A program made the translations under genes and the position numbers. From Conchocele bisecta (taxonomy: Eukaryota; Mollusca; Bivalvia; Lucinida; Thyasiridae): a stretch of 64,000 nucleotides of DNA. The stretch is from positions 31,771,616-31,835,615 of the forward strand of contig CM055280.1 of NCBI GenBank assembly GCA_029237695.1. The letters run 5' to 3'. Shown one piece after another: positions 13,047 through 24,006 of the stretch. The notes beneath the pieces were generated by a model, which worked only from the letters and a program-made list of their open reading frames with translations, was not told where the DNA came from and searched no databases. The first letter of the stretch is position 1, and each line of letters begins with the position of its first letter.

Positions 13047-13329
13047 CTTTTCCGTGTCTTCTGAAAATGTATTGTATACTATTTGCATGCTATGTATATG
13101 TAATTTTGAAAATGTCCTAATGGAGGAAATAGAGCTTGATTAAATCATGTGGGATCTTATTGTATTATACTAGAGTGACGTAATACTTGACGTCATGGAT
13201 TAGTATATTTTAGCTTTACCTGTCAAAATGCAGATTGAAATGCTAGAAATGTTTGACGTCATTGTTTCAGAAAAGCGGAATCCCAACCGGAGACCTGCTT
13301 TGCTCACGTACGTCTTTGGTATTTTGTAT

Positions 13330-13820
13330 GCAACAGTGAGTGAGTGAATAGGGTTTAACGTCCGCTTTTCTGACATAGAGGTACAAGCCTCAGGGAGTCT
13401 ACACGCAGACGGGTCAACGGGGTCGAGTCCCGTATCCACCTGTCCGAGGGGGGTAAATCCCAACTTCAGAACTCAATATTTACAATCAAAATATATATTC
13501 AGTCCTGAAATTAGAACAACCTGATCTGGTGCCAGGCCCTCGCCACACCAGCATCATTTATCCCATTCCCTAAAAGTAATAGGATTAGCGCTAATCTTAC
13601 TTTTATATATGGGGCATAGCCTGACTCAACTCTCACATACAAGAAAGCCAAAAATGTACATGAGGGCCAAATCCGGTATAGTGGGTTCCGGAAAGTATGA
13701 ACACAATCGTTAAGCCAGTTTAATCGCCTTTTACGACAAGCAATGGCTACTGCAGCACTATTCTCAGGATCAGTTGATCCCGCCCCGGTGCCTGCACGGG
13801 GCGACGTATGCAACAGATGA
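13330..13820 (-). repeat. Composite SINE-like repeats, mostly reverse orientation
   Basis: 13330-13480 contains GGGTTTAACGTCCGC and a B-box-like GGGTCGAGTCCC. 13493-13640 is a reverse-strand copy of the 7480-7760 family (GATCTGGTGCCAGG, CCTAAAAGTAATAGGATTAG). 13720-13790 (GCCTTTTACGACAAGCAATGG ... GGATCAGTTGATC) looks like another tRNA-SINE body. Chance ORFs here are not genes. Confidence 0.5.
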
Positions 13821-13839
13821 ATCTGATTATACCCATTAT

Positions 13840-14090
13840 GTGAGTAGTACGATTATTCGTAATCCTATTACTTTTAGGGAAAGGGGTCATGTGTTTGATG
13901 TGATATGGATCTGTCGCCAGGTCAGGTTATTCTAATGTCAGGGCTGAATATATATTTGCCATGTAAATATTCCGTTCTGAATTTGGGATTCCCCCCCACC
14001 TCCAATGCAACAGGTTAAATCCGGAGTCGAACCCTTAAATGGCCTTAGCTGTTGACAGGCTGTTAACACCAATAAAGCAAATCAAATCTT
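13840..14090 (+). repeat. SINE-like dispersed repeat, copy 3
   Basis: Follows the 7480-7760 order: CCTATTACTTTTAGGG, GATCTGTCGCCAGGTCAGG, GGGCTGAATATATA, GTAAATATTCCGTTC, a C-run, and the tail CCTTAGCTGTTGACAGGC. Confidence 0.65.
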
Positions 14091-15214
14091 AATATATTCA
14101 ATAAAAGTCATTCGGGAAATGGATCTTGCTGAAACGTGCCGATATATTCCTGAATCGTGGCGAGGTGATTTAGCAAACTAGCAAACTGATTCGCACATAT
14201 ATGCTACCATTATATAACATCATTGTGTTAAAACATGCTCAGAGAATATTGCGCTTTATAGTATTATGTAACTTAATATGAACTAATGCAAACACTCTGT
14301 TATCTTAAACACACATTCGTACCGTCGTTGATCTTATGTAATATGTGTTTTTTCATCACATACACAATACTGACAATACTATTTACTTATTCTTTGAAAG
14401 GGGATCACTGCAGCGTTTCAGTACAACGAAGATGTGTTGAAGGTTCCCAAACAACACAAACGAAAACGATTGTAAAGCGCAGAAAATGATCGTTTACTAT
14501 TTAAAATCCTCTTGTTTATTCTAATGCATCATTTTGACACCGGTTTCGTTATTTTCAAATAGAAAATGATATTTTCGATGGCTTGAACGTGTTACGTTTA
14601 AATCCACGTATACATGGTTTTCTAATTATTAAAACGAAAACGGTGTCATATCGGTTTGTAAGCGATAGGCAGTTGTTAGTTTATGGAAATTACGAAAATT
14701 AAACAAGTCTGGATATTTCATCATACATGTATACATGTACCAAGCTAAAAAATCCAAATTTGTTGTGTTATGAAATCACACATTGACTTAATGTGACATT
14801 TAGCTAGGCTAAGTGTATATGATGTGATATGCACCCGAAAATCCAATATTTACCTCAGTTGTTTGCTATATATTATTATTTTATAAAAAAAAGTCGAACG
14901 ATGCGTATGCGTTACTATCATGGCAATTCAACAGTTCCTTACTTGAAACTTAGTAACGCGATTTACCAACACCTACTCTGATTTTTTCCAAATGGATAGC
15001 GGCTTCCAGTAACGTACACGTACATTGTATACTCCATGATCATAGTTTAAATACTATACATCTGGGAGAGAAAGACTACGTTATTTTGAATGGCATCTTA
15101 CTTGAATACGAACATAGCATTTACATCATGTACATTGTCTGAGAACATTACTATCACAAACTGTCTGTCAATATCATCATAGATACATTTATTGCATGAA
15201 ATGGACTTTCACAG
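14091..15214. other. Gene-free intergenic DNA
   Basis: AT-rich. No coding exon, RNA gene or repeat family recognised over this kilobase. Confidence 0.3.
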
Positions 15215-15490
15215 TTTAATAACACAGTGTAAACAATCATAATGCACTAGTGTAATAAATATACACGCTACAGAAAACATGTTAGTTAATAAGCACAACT
15301 ACAAATTACGGTGATGTGCTTATGCAATAACTAAAATCTAACGTTTGTGTCGATTTAATATGGTATTTATTAAACTCGTTAACTGCTTTCATAAGAAAAC
15401 TCGGCAACGCGTTTACTGATTTCATAAGAAACGAGGTTTATGCCGAGTTTCTTATGAAATCAGTCAACGAGTTAATATAATGTCATATTA
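15215..15490. repeat. Dispersed repeat with hairpin end (copy also at 60715-60965)
   Basis: Shared with 60715-60965: TAATAACACAGTGTAA, CACTAGTG, GTGCTTATGCAATAA, ATTTATTAAACTCGTT. The right part forms a hairpin: CTGATTTCATAAGAAAC(G)AGG is followed by CCGAGTTTCTTATGAAATCAG. Confidence 0.6.
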
Positions 15491-15519
15491 AATCTGGATA
15501 ACCGGAATAGAGAGTAAAT

Positions 15520-15700
15520 GTAAATGCTTTGATTTAGCGACGGCTCGATGACCTTGCATGACGGGACCGACTATTTAAGTCCCCATCCGATAGGACTACA
15601 TGTAGGCTAGCACGAAGTTGTCTAAGTTGTCCAAGGATAGGCCGAATCGGGCAGAGGGTCGAGGTGGGAATCGAACTAGGGCTCTCCCGATCCGCATGAT
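15520..15700 (-). repeat. tRNA-derived SINE fragment (family of 54028-54215)
   Basis: Matches 54028-54190: GTAAATGCTTTGATTTAGCGACGG, TCCGATAGGACTA, AGCACGAAGTT, and a reverse-strand B box in GTGGGAATCGAAC (15664-15676). The A-box end is missing, so the tRNA head is truncated. Confidence 0.6.
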
Positions 15701-16540
15701 ACATGTTTCTGAAATAGCGTCTGCATTGGAATCAGAATCGTGTTCATAATTAAATATTCGGAATAATAATTAAGGGCCTCTGCGATGCAATTAATAGTTA
15801 ATATGCACATTATAGTATTTGACAATCACACACAACTGGTAAAACGCATGCATTTATTCCATCTCTGTCACAAGATTAATATGCAGATCTAAGTTTATGT
15901 ACAAATTAGCTGTGACGTCGCACTAAGTACATTTAAATAATGCAAATTACAATATTTGTTTTTACCATTAACATCAATATTATTTTGAGTAAAAAATTAA
16001 AGTATTTTATTCTTTCAAATTTAATCTGTATTTATGCATACATTATTATGCAGGACTTACAGTGACGTCATCAATGACTCATAAATACTATTAATGTAAT
16101 TTTTAACATTCTGTCTTAATTAATTTTTTTCTTGATTATGTATACAATGTGACAGTTGTCGTCGTTTTTCCCTCCACCCAATAGTAATTGGTTCAGTGTA
16201 CCAGTTTATTAATCAAATCGAATAAAGCATAGCTCTTTTCTTTCAGTACTCTGTGATAAAACATATTGCATATTGTACAACTATTAAAACATAACCGGTA
16301 ATATAGCATGTGCCATCGTGATAAATAAAGGAATGGCTATAAACATGACGCGCTGTAAGTACCTTCTTAAAATGTGTTAATCATGTATATTAAACAAGTG
16401 GCAATACATTATGTATGCCTGTGTTTAACTGATCAAATACAAATACCGATGTAGCATGATATGTTAGAAGGAGATATCGTAAACCATGCTTGTCTTTTAA
16501 AATGTTATGTTGCAATTCATGTATCACTAAATGTGCACGT
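15701..16540. other. Gene-free intergenic DNA
   Basis: AT-rich. Nothing recognised. Confidence 0.3.
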
Positions 16541-16544
16541 ACAT

Positions 16545-16745
16545 ACTCAACCGCCTACTCGTGTTAATATGTGTCAACTTCTTTAATTCAAAATAGTTTA
16601 ATACTGTGTTTTGAATCGAGCAGATTGATTGACTGAGCCGGAGCTGTGGCTCAGACAATCGAATTGCTTGATTCCGTGTTGGCATTGCCAATATATGTTT
16701 AGAAATATTGATAATCTGGGCCAGATTAATGCCGGTGTGTATTCA
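16545..16745. repeat. CAATCAAGC fold-back MITE, diverged copy
   Basis: Centre GATTGATTGACTGAGCC / GGCTCAGACAATCGAATTGC forms the family hairpin. Flanks resemble the TTAATCTTG...CAGATTAATGCCGG ends of the better copy at 20540-20735. Confidence 0.5.
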
Positions 16746-16872
16746 AAACATGTACCTTTACCACCAATGCTGAGTGCAAGCCATACTATTTTTGTTAAAC
16801 ATTTTTAAATCTTCACAACTAAGCAAAGTATTGACTTGACATGTTGTCGTCGTATTTAACTAAGATGGGACT

Positions 16873-17140
16873 TAAAGGGGCATATCAGGCTTTTGTTTTT
16901 AAACAATACTATAGAATAAAAACGTTTGTTCATCATGACCGTGTGTAAATTGGTTTAATTCTTTAATTGAAGACATATGACGATACTAGGACTGTTGGCT
17001 TGTTTTCACTCATATAGCAGCTGCCCTAGTATCGTCATATGTCTTCAATTAAACTACATTACGTACGGCCATGATGAAAACACGTTTGAATATTTTATTA
17101 TTTTCTTCCCAAAAAATCTTCATATGTCCTTTTAAAGGAA
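16873..17140. repeat. Fold-back MITE (second copy at 49577-49915)
   Basis: Outer ends AAAGGGGCATATCAGGCTTTT and the inverse AATCTTCATATGTCCTTTTAAA. Strong inner arms: AATTGAAGACATATGACGAT/ACTAG at about 16963 against CTAGTATCGTCATATGTCTTCAATT at about 17025. Confidence 0.75.
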
Positions 17141-17359
17141 CGATATTTTTGTCCAGACCACGTTTCCGCTTTCAACTGCTACCACCTAATTGGTCTGTTT
17201 CCACCTTAAGGGGCACATATTTAATGGCATCTGAACAAATACTATGAAGCAAATATTATTTTATCTGCTTGAAAATATAATATGGTAGGAATTATAAGAA
17301 ATAAATGTCATTTTTGGCGGGAGACATACTGTCTCCACGCTATTGGGATCGTGGTTCTG

Positions 17360-17740
17360 GCCGTTTGCACGGGTCTACTTTCGGAAGTGGCTCTCTGTTC
17401 ATCGGGGGACGTCTCAATAGGCTCAATTTGCGTTCGCAATTAACAACAGTCAGGTGACATTTAAAGTCAGCGAGTGAACTGAAAGCAAGTTATTAATAGC
17501 AACGGCAATGCTCAACATTATGTGCAAAATAGTTGGCATGCCCAACTTTACTTTTGAAGAGAACAAATTGCTGTTATTGAGACGCCCTCTTTCGGAAGTG
17601 GCTCTCTGTTCATCGGGGGACGTCTCAATAGGCTCAATTTGCGTTCACAATTAACAACAGTCACTGACAGGTGACATTTAAAGTCAGCGAGTGAACTGAA
17701 AGCAAGTTATTAATAGCAACGACAATGCTCAACATTAGAC
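17360..17740. repeat. Complex satellite, about 200-220 bp unit, left cluster
   Basis: Two partial units with the same words as the 19.06-19.83 kb cluster: CATCGGGGGACGTCTCAATA, AATTTGCGTTCGCAATTAAC, GGTGACATTTAAAGTCAGCG, GCAAGTTATTAATAGCAACG, AGTTGGCATGCCCAACTTTA. The segment before each GTTCATCGGGG is the CTTTCGGAAGTGGCTCTCT variant. Confidence 0.85.
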
Positions 17741-17904
17741 CACTGCCAAGCAATATAGTCCAATCATATTGGAGTATTTCGTCCGTATATATCCCATATA
17801 CAGACGAAATGATCCTATCTATTAAACGTGCAGGCACGTGAAGCACACCCTCAAGCGACCGAACCCAATTTTGACGCTGAAATTTGAGAAAGTCATCATT
17901 TATC

Positions 17905-18085
17905 GCCATACGTAATGTGTGTAACATAATTTTTATTCATTTTCATAATTAGAGTAAATGAGCTCGAAAGTCGTCCATTTTTTTAATTTTCATTCCAGTG
18001 AAATTACCACCAACTTTCGAGCACATTTACTCCAAATATAAAAATGAATCACATTTATTTTACACAAATAACGTATGGCGATAAA
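17905..18085. repeat. Fold-back element
   Basis: TTATCGCCATACGTAATGTG (about 17899) is mirrored by AACGTATGGCGATAAAC (about 18069), and the inner arms GAGTAAATGAGCTCGAAAGT and ACTTTCGAGCACATTTACTC flank the centre near 17990. Confidence 0.75.
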
Positions 18086-18119
18086 CATGGTTTTTCTCAA
18101 ATGTCGGCGTCTGTTCTCT

Positions 18120-18460
18120 CGTACCGATATATGTGACGCGTCATGACAAATCGTGCCCAATTGGGGCTGCGATCAGCGTAGCCCCAGATCAGCCTGCTCA
18201 TCCGCACAGTCGATCATGGTCTATGCTGTTCGCTGTTTCGTCATAGGAACATTCATAGTGCTTTTAATAATTGCGCACATGTCTCATGACGCGCCACATA
18301 TGTGAAGCGTCACGACAAAATGTGCCTAGATAGGATGCGACCAGTGTAGCCCCATCAGCCCGACCATACGCATAGTCTGATCAGGGTCTACACGTTCGTG
18401 GACATTTCACATAATATGTCAGTGACGCGCTTTTGCGACGTTAAAATGGGCGGGACAGAA
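18120..18460. repeat. Dispersed repeat with CAGCCTG/CCGCACAG hairpin, copy 1
   Basis: Contains GATCAGCCTGCTCATCCGCACAG and a second related half at about 18340-18400. The same motif occurs at 50065-50300, 55300-55540 and 58665-58885. I associate this hairpin family with bivalves, from memory. Confidence 0.55.
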
Positions 18461-18967
18461 ATAAGATGAAATAGAAAAATAAGTCAATTAACAGTTTTAT
18501 TGAAGTATGTCTTCCATGCCGCCAATTCAATTTTTACCTTCCAATTTGTATCAACGTATTTGGCCCAACGTATCCATAGCACACTATATAGAAGTACACA
18601 GTAAACTGTGGCGCACATGTGTAATGAATGATTGTGGAGAATGTACAATGTACATGTAGCATTGAGTTGCACGGGGAAGTCTGACGTATGGAGTACTCAG
18701 GTGCGTAGCTGCTGCATTTTGGCATGTCGAGACCGGGTCATTTTCACTATGCGGTGTATGACTAAAACGTCCAATTTCAATGAACGTGTGCTGACCAATT
18801 CGATTACATTACTTCCATTTGCTTCAAATGAAAAATATTACGTTCATACATGTATGTATTATCTGTGACGCTTCCAATTGTCGTGAAATGGAATACATTT
18901 CCGTTTTGTATACCCAAAATAAAATAGTTAGATACGCACCTGAAAGTCACGTGGTCTAAGTCAGATA
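18461..18967. other. Gene-free intergenic DNA
   Basis: Overlapping short ORFs on both strands, none protein-like. Confidence 0.3.
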
Positions 18968-19050
18968 GACACTTCGTGGAGTTGGACACGAGATATATCA
19001 CTCGACCTAACGGTCTCGTGATATATCTCGTATCCAACTCCACTCAGTGT
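18968..19050. repeat. Near-perfect hairpin
   Basis: TGGAGTTGGACACGAGATAT/ATCAC is mirrored by GTGATATATCTCGTATCCAACTCCA; arms of about 33 bp around the centre near 19008, with very few mismatches. Confidence 0.8.
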
Positions 19051-19059
19051 CTAGCCTAT

Positions 19060-19830
19060 ACTTATGTGTAAAATAGTTGGCATGCCCAACTTTACTTTTG
19101 AAGAGAACAAATTGCTGTTATTGAGACGCCCCCCGTATCGTGTACCACGCAGTCGCATGTTCATCGGGGGACGTCTCAATAGGCTCAATTTGCGTTCGCA
19201 ATTAACAACAGTCAGGTGACATTTAAAGTCAGCGAGTGAACTGAAAGCAAGTTATTAATAGCAACGGCAATACTCAACATTATGTGTAAAATAGTTGGCA
19301 TGCCCAACTTTACTTTTGAAGAGAACAAATTGCTGTTATTGAGACGCCCCCCGTGCTGTTATTGAGACGCCCCCTTTCGGAAGTGGCTCTCTGTTCATCA
19401 GGGGACGTCTCAATAGGCTCAATTTGCGTTCGCAATTAACAACAGTCAGGTGACATTTAAAGTCAGCGAGTGAACTGAAAGCAAGTTATTAATAGCAACG
19501 ACAATGCTCAACATTATGTGTAAAATAGTTGGCATGCCCAACTTTACTTTTGAAGAGAACAAATTGCTGTTATTGAGACGCCCCCCGTATCGTGTACTAC
19601 GCAGTCGCATGTTCATCGGGGGACGTCTCAATAGGCTCAATTTGCGTTCGCAATTAACGACAGTCAGGTGACATTTAAAGTCAGCGAGTGAACTGAAAGC
19701 AAGATTATATTAGCAACGGCAATGCTCAACATTATGTGTAAAATAGTTGGCATGCCCAACTTTACTTTTGAAGAGAACAAATTGCTGTTATTGAGACGCC
19801 CCCCGTATCGTGTACCACGCAGTCGCAATG
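19060..19830. repeat. Complex satellite, about 220 bp unit, right cluster
   Basis: The word AGTTGGCATGCCCAAC (itself a palindrome) starts at about 19076, 19294, 19526 and 19743, so periods are 218, 232 and 217 bp. Each unit carries an inverted repeat: ATTGAGACG-CCCCCCG against CGGGGGACGTCTCAAT. The loop between those arms is either a TATCGTGTACCACGCAGTCG type or a TTTCGGAAGTGGCTCTCTG type. Small ORFs within it are chance. Confidence 0.9.
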
Positions 19831-20539
19831 CGACGTCGAGGGCCATTTATTTTTCATATTGTGGTTTAAGGGCGATTTTCGAAAAATTACCCTCTGGGTG
19901 AGCGAAACAAAATTCATGAAAACATTTTGCCGTTCATACAGCATACACGTATGTAGGCCTACGCCCAGTCATAATTTTGAAAAGATTTCACATAATATTA
20001 TGTCACACCTCCAGAGTTCCTGTTGGGTATGCAATTTGGATTACTCGGTTTGTATCCCTATTCTGCAAAGTGCCGATTGATTTTGGCCAAATAAACATAT
20101 TCACATTACGAAAAACCTATGCTGCCAAAAATATTTTTTGAACGCACAAACTTTTTGGCAGAGGGCACCTCTCACCATATCCGTATAAAGGCGTATATCA
20201 CCACTTCAATTCTGGATTCTACCCCAATAAATAAGGTCTGCAATATACCTCGTAAAACGGTTTATTAGTCGGACATAAGGCACCTTTGCTTCGTCAACCT
20301 ATTTGTGTTTAGAGCAGGCTGTATTTTACAAACACCAGTAACTGATCAAGTTCTCCAAATTTGCAGATTTTCTGAGTATGCAAATTCACAAGTGGCTACT
20401 TGTCTCCCGCCAGTCAGTACTTTGAGTACTTTGATTTTATAATTGATCGTGTGTTGTTCCACAATACCGGCTGATGGTGTTCAGTGAATACACCGATACA
20501 GCTTAAAATATCGTTTATTCTTTAACATACATACACCAG
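19831..20539. other. Gene-free intergenic DNA
   Basis: No recognised feature. A 73-residue ORF at 19859 has no protein-like composition. Confidence 0.3.
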
Positions 20540-20735
20540 CGTCTGCGTTAATCTTGCCCAGATGTCAACGTTTCTGAACAACCATTAATATCAACTCGCA
20601 GTCAAGCAGTTTGATTGGCTGTGCCTGAGCTGTAGCACAGCTCAGGCTCAGGCAATCAAGCTGCTTACATTCAAGCACAATATTTAAGTGTCTTGTGATA
20701 AAGAAATTGACAGACATTGGCAAGATTAGCGCAGA
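20540..20735. repeat. CAATCAAGC fold-back MITE, best copy
   Basis: Ends GTCTGCGTTAATCTTGCCC and TGGCAAGATTAGCGCAGACG are inverted. The centre AAGCAGTTTGATTGGCTGTG/CCTGAGCTGTAGCACAGCTCAGG continues as CAGGCAATCAAGCTGCTT. Other copies: 16545, 23500 (partial), 47545, 55595, 57985, 59105. Confidence 0.75.
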
Positions 20736-20774
20736 CGGTTGTGTAGATAAATGAATGACAATGTTTCAGTCCAA

Positions 20775-20970
20775 TTCATTTGAAGAGCTCTCTAAATCAT
20801 TTGGGGCTAGCAGTAAATCAAATTCGAGCTAGCTCTAAAATCCCGTCTAATTAATATTCTCTCTAACTCATTTAGAGCTAGCTCGAAATGAATCAAATGA
20901 TTTGGAGATAGCTCTGAATATTTAATGCTAGCTCTAATTATTTATTTGGAGCTAGCAATAATTATTTGAG
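20775..20970. repeat. Cluster of AGCTAGCTC palindromic motifs
   Basis: Seven or more near-copies of GAGCTAGCTC or its halves (GGGGCTAGC, CGAGCTAGCTCTAA, TAGAGCTAGCTCG, GGAGCTAGC) at 20-35 bp spacing, alternating orientation and separated by AT-rich AATTATTT-like spacers. Confidence 0.65.
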
Positions 20971-21415
20971 TTTAAGTAGATTTGGCGTTCCATATATTTG
21001 TCAGGTAAACCGCGATGAATTAACCGAAGACACGCTGACTGATACAGGAGTGCCGTTAGTTAGTTAATTATCTTATATTTAAGGGTAAGACTTGGCTCGC
21101 CGACCTTCCATACCCGGTAAAGTACTGTCGTATCCTGTACTGACAAAATCCGTACATTTATTAGTTGTAAGACGTCAAATGACGATACTAAATGACTCTA
21201 GTGTAATGACGCAACGCAAACAAGTCCAAGTTCTTTTATAGTTTACTATGTTTTGCAATTATGTTCCATATATTTGTTACCTTATAACTATATCCTCATG
21301 CTACATGTCGTATATTTTGATAGCAAGTGTGTCAGGCAAGGCTATGGAACGCGTAGGAATTCCGAGGCTCGTCTCGGAATTCCTCCGCGGATTCTAGCAT
21401 CCCAGGCGAAATACG
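20971..21415. other. Gene-free intergenic DNA
   Basis: No gene. A short GGAATTCCGAGGCTCGTCTCGGAATTCC hairpin lies at about 21357-21384. Confidence 0.35.
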
Positions 21416-21841
21416 ACCATGGTCAACCATGGTCAACCACTGCCAAGCACAGTTGACCATGGTTGAACCATGGTCGACCGTCCTTTTTCATCACAATCGA
21501 CCATGGTATTGAAAAAGCCATGGTTGACCATGGTTACTAACCATGGTTAACCATGGTTAACCATGCTTTAAATGATGCACACCCGCGAATAAAAAATGAC
21601 CATGGTCAGTGACCATGGTTAACAATGGTTTTGGTGATATTCAACCACGGTCCAGTTTTGAGCATGTTTTACCATGGTTCCTAACCATGCTCACCATGGT
21701 CATTGACCATGGTGAGCCAGATCAGCCATGCTTTTACTGATTTACAACCATGGTCAACCAATGACCATGGCCAGTGACCATGGTTAACATTTTTTTTGTG
21801 ATATACAGTACTTAGTGATATACCAGTTTTCACCATGGTTC
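21416..21841. repeat. CCATGG-rich palindromic repeat cluster
   Basis: By my count 18 CCATGG hexamers in about 425 bp, mostly inside AACCATGGTT or GACCATGGTC. Spacing varies (6 to about 50 bp), so it is not a simple tandem repeat. Decayed halves continue to about 21900, and one more ACCATGGTCAACTATGG occurs at 22615. Confidence 0.85.
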
Positions 21842-22260
21842 ACCTTGCTTACTGTTCATTGATCAAGGTCATCGATGATTTTGGTGATGTACAACTATGG
21901 CCCATTTTTAACCCGGATTGTTGACTTATCAACTATGCCTTCTAACCAATATACAATGATTATAAGTTAAATTAATACCGAGTATGGAAGGCCATCGAAC
22001 CAATTTCCACCCTTAAATATAAGCACAACAATTATAAGTTAATGATTACCGGTATGTCAAGTGACAATGGTCAACCAACAACAATGCACATTTTTTACTT
22101 TTTACATTTGTACATGATCCAGATTTAAAGGGGTGTATAGGCGTTTAATGGGGAAAAAATAAAACAGACACTAAATTGTGCCATTCACTATTTACATTCT
22201 GCGTGCAATATGCCACGATTTACCAGTTAAAACGAAGGTAAAAGTCAAACAGAAAAGAAA
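21842..22260. other. Gene-free intergenic DNA
   Basis: AT-rich with decayed ACCATGG relatives. No gene. Confidence 0.3.
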
Positions 22261-22261
22261 A

Positions 22262-22330
22262 AATATATGACGATGGTGGGATTCGAACCCACGACCCTTG
22301 GGGATTTGGTGGCTGGTGGCAAGTAAGTAA
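22262..22330 (-). repeat. tRNA T-arm-like remnant (SINE head fragment)
   Basis: On the minus strand GTGGGTTCGAATCCCAC forms a perfect 5-bp T stem with a TTCGAAT loop. No acceptor stem or D arm can be built around it, so I call a tRNA-derived repeat fragment and not a tRNA gene. Confidence 0.45.
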
Positions 22331-22395
22331 AAGTACGTACTTCTTTGTATGTAACCACAGTAATGCATTACAGTTTGCGCACAGACAGACATACA

Positions 22396-22573
22396 GACGG
22401 ACGGACGGACGGACGGACGTTCAAACATTTGGGAGTTATGAGCTATTTGTTCTTTAAAAGATCAAAGGAATAGCTCCTAAATTTCAATAGAATTACGAGC
22501 TAACTGAATAATACAAAGGAATCTTTTGTTCCTAACCCCGCCCCTAAGCACCTAAACCCCCGATGTTGGCACG

Positions 22574-22605
<32 letters not shown>

Positions 22606-22606
22606 G
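22396..22606. repeat. Two microsatellites, (GGAC)n and (GACA)n
   Basis: GGAC repeats span about 22396-22419 and GACA repeats 22574-22606, separated by non-repetitive DNA. Confidence 0.95.
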
Positions 22607-23499
22607 GTTAAACCATGGTCAACTATGGTACAATTCGCCTGGGATTGCCTGATGCATTGGCTGTAAGTACTCAGGGGAGGATCCAGGATTTCAGGTTAGG
22701 GGTGGGGGCGGGACTTCTTACTTGAAATAGTGTTTACTATATTTTCGAACTAGCACCGTTTGTTCGTCGACCAAGCGGAGCTGGGGAGACTGCTAGGTGG
22801 GTCCGGCGGTATGACCTCCGGAATATTTTTGATATCTACACCCCATTTTGCTGCGTTATGGCACATTTTAGAGCAACAATATATTTACTCGCCACATTGT
22901 ATGGGGGGCGCGTGCCGGGTTTTCGCCTACGTGAAATCGCCCTTGGTACATGTAAGAAGGTAGAAATGGTAGTGCAAACCTACATGTATTGTACAATGAA
23001 CAATAACATATGTTTAAACTACATGTAACATTATACTTGATAACAAGACACACCGACATGGTCGTCTATGTGGCATTGATCTATTGACTATGACTTTTTT
23101 GTGTGTTTGTTTGTGTTAACTGCCTAACAACAACTTTGATTTAATTGACTAATAGGAGCACAAGAAACGCGCGGTGACAAACGTTTGGACCACGTTCACT
23201 TCCAGTTGGAACACACGGAAACGATATTTTACCACACGAATAAATCAACATAAAAACAATCAATATATATAACAAGACAAGGATAGCAGAAAATAAATAG
23301 GCTATCTATGAAATACATTACACACAGCTGAATGTACAAAGCATGGAGCGACATAACAATCTGTCCACCACTTTAGTGAAAATGTAAACCCTAATAATAG
23401 TAGGAGAAAATGTGACAGTTCACCTAAGCCAAGCAGATGTGCGATATATCATGAAAACTGGGTACAAAATGTACGTCGACAGTTCATGATATGTTGATG
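22607..23499. other. Gene-free intergenic DNA
   Basis: Short ORFs on both strands without domain pattern. Nothing recognised. Confidence 0.3.
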
Positions 23500-23652
23500 A
23501 TATGATCAGGCTCAGTCAATGAAGCTGCTTCATTTGAATCATCACACTATTCAGGTGTATGTATGCATTTTGAAATAAAAACAGACAGATATTGGCAATA
23601 TTAGCGCCGGCAATATTGCAGGTTGGAAAAGTGGCGGCCAGATGCCAAGCCC
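23500..23652. repeat. Partial CAATCAAGC MITE at the Polinton insertion point
   Basis: CAGGCTCAGTCAATGAAGCTGCTTCA and GATATTGGCAATATTAGCGCCGG match the right half of the 20540 family. The Polinton begins shortly after it. AGCCC at 23648-23652 is the left copy of the target duplication. Confidence 0.45.
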
Positions 23653-24006
23653 AGTAGTATATAGGGAGTCAAAATGATACCACCTACGGTGGCATCATTT
23701 CCACCCCCATATACTACCCCCACCACCCCCTAAAAATAAAAAATTAGTTAACGAGGAAATTGTCTCCCACCAACCACGAAAAATCCAAAATTGGTGTCAT
23801 AAATACATCATGTTGTTTTCACGTCCAAGTGAACATATAAAACAATAGTACTAACAAGGATTTATTTTTGTCTCGTTGTCATAAATACATCATGTTTTTC
23901 CGACAGCAAATTTATGAATTTATTCTAATAAGTTTCCGATTTAAATGCGTCCTCACGCAATAGTCTATATTCCAACTCCATATTTTCCTCCTCCGATATA
24001 GCTAAT
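23653..24006 (+). repeat. Polinton left terminal inverted repeat
   Basis: 354 bp, matching the reverse complement of 41334-41687 with four substitutions and no indel. It contains two direct copies of CATAAATACATCATGTT. The inner end overlaps the 3' coding end of the zinc-finger gene. The terminal dinucleotide AG agrees with the family rule. Confidence 0.95.

Noticed and set aside
22262..22330. tRNA gene
   Set aside because: Only the T arm pairs. No acceptor stem, D arm or anticodon arm can be formed.
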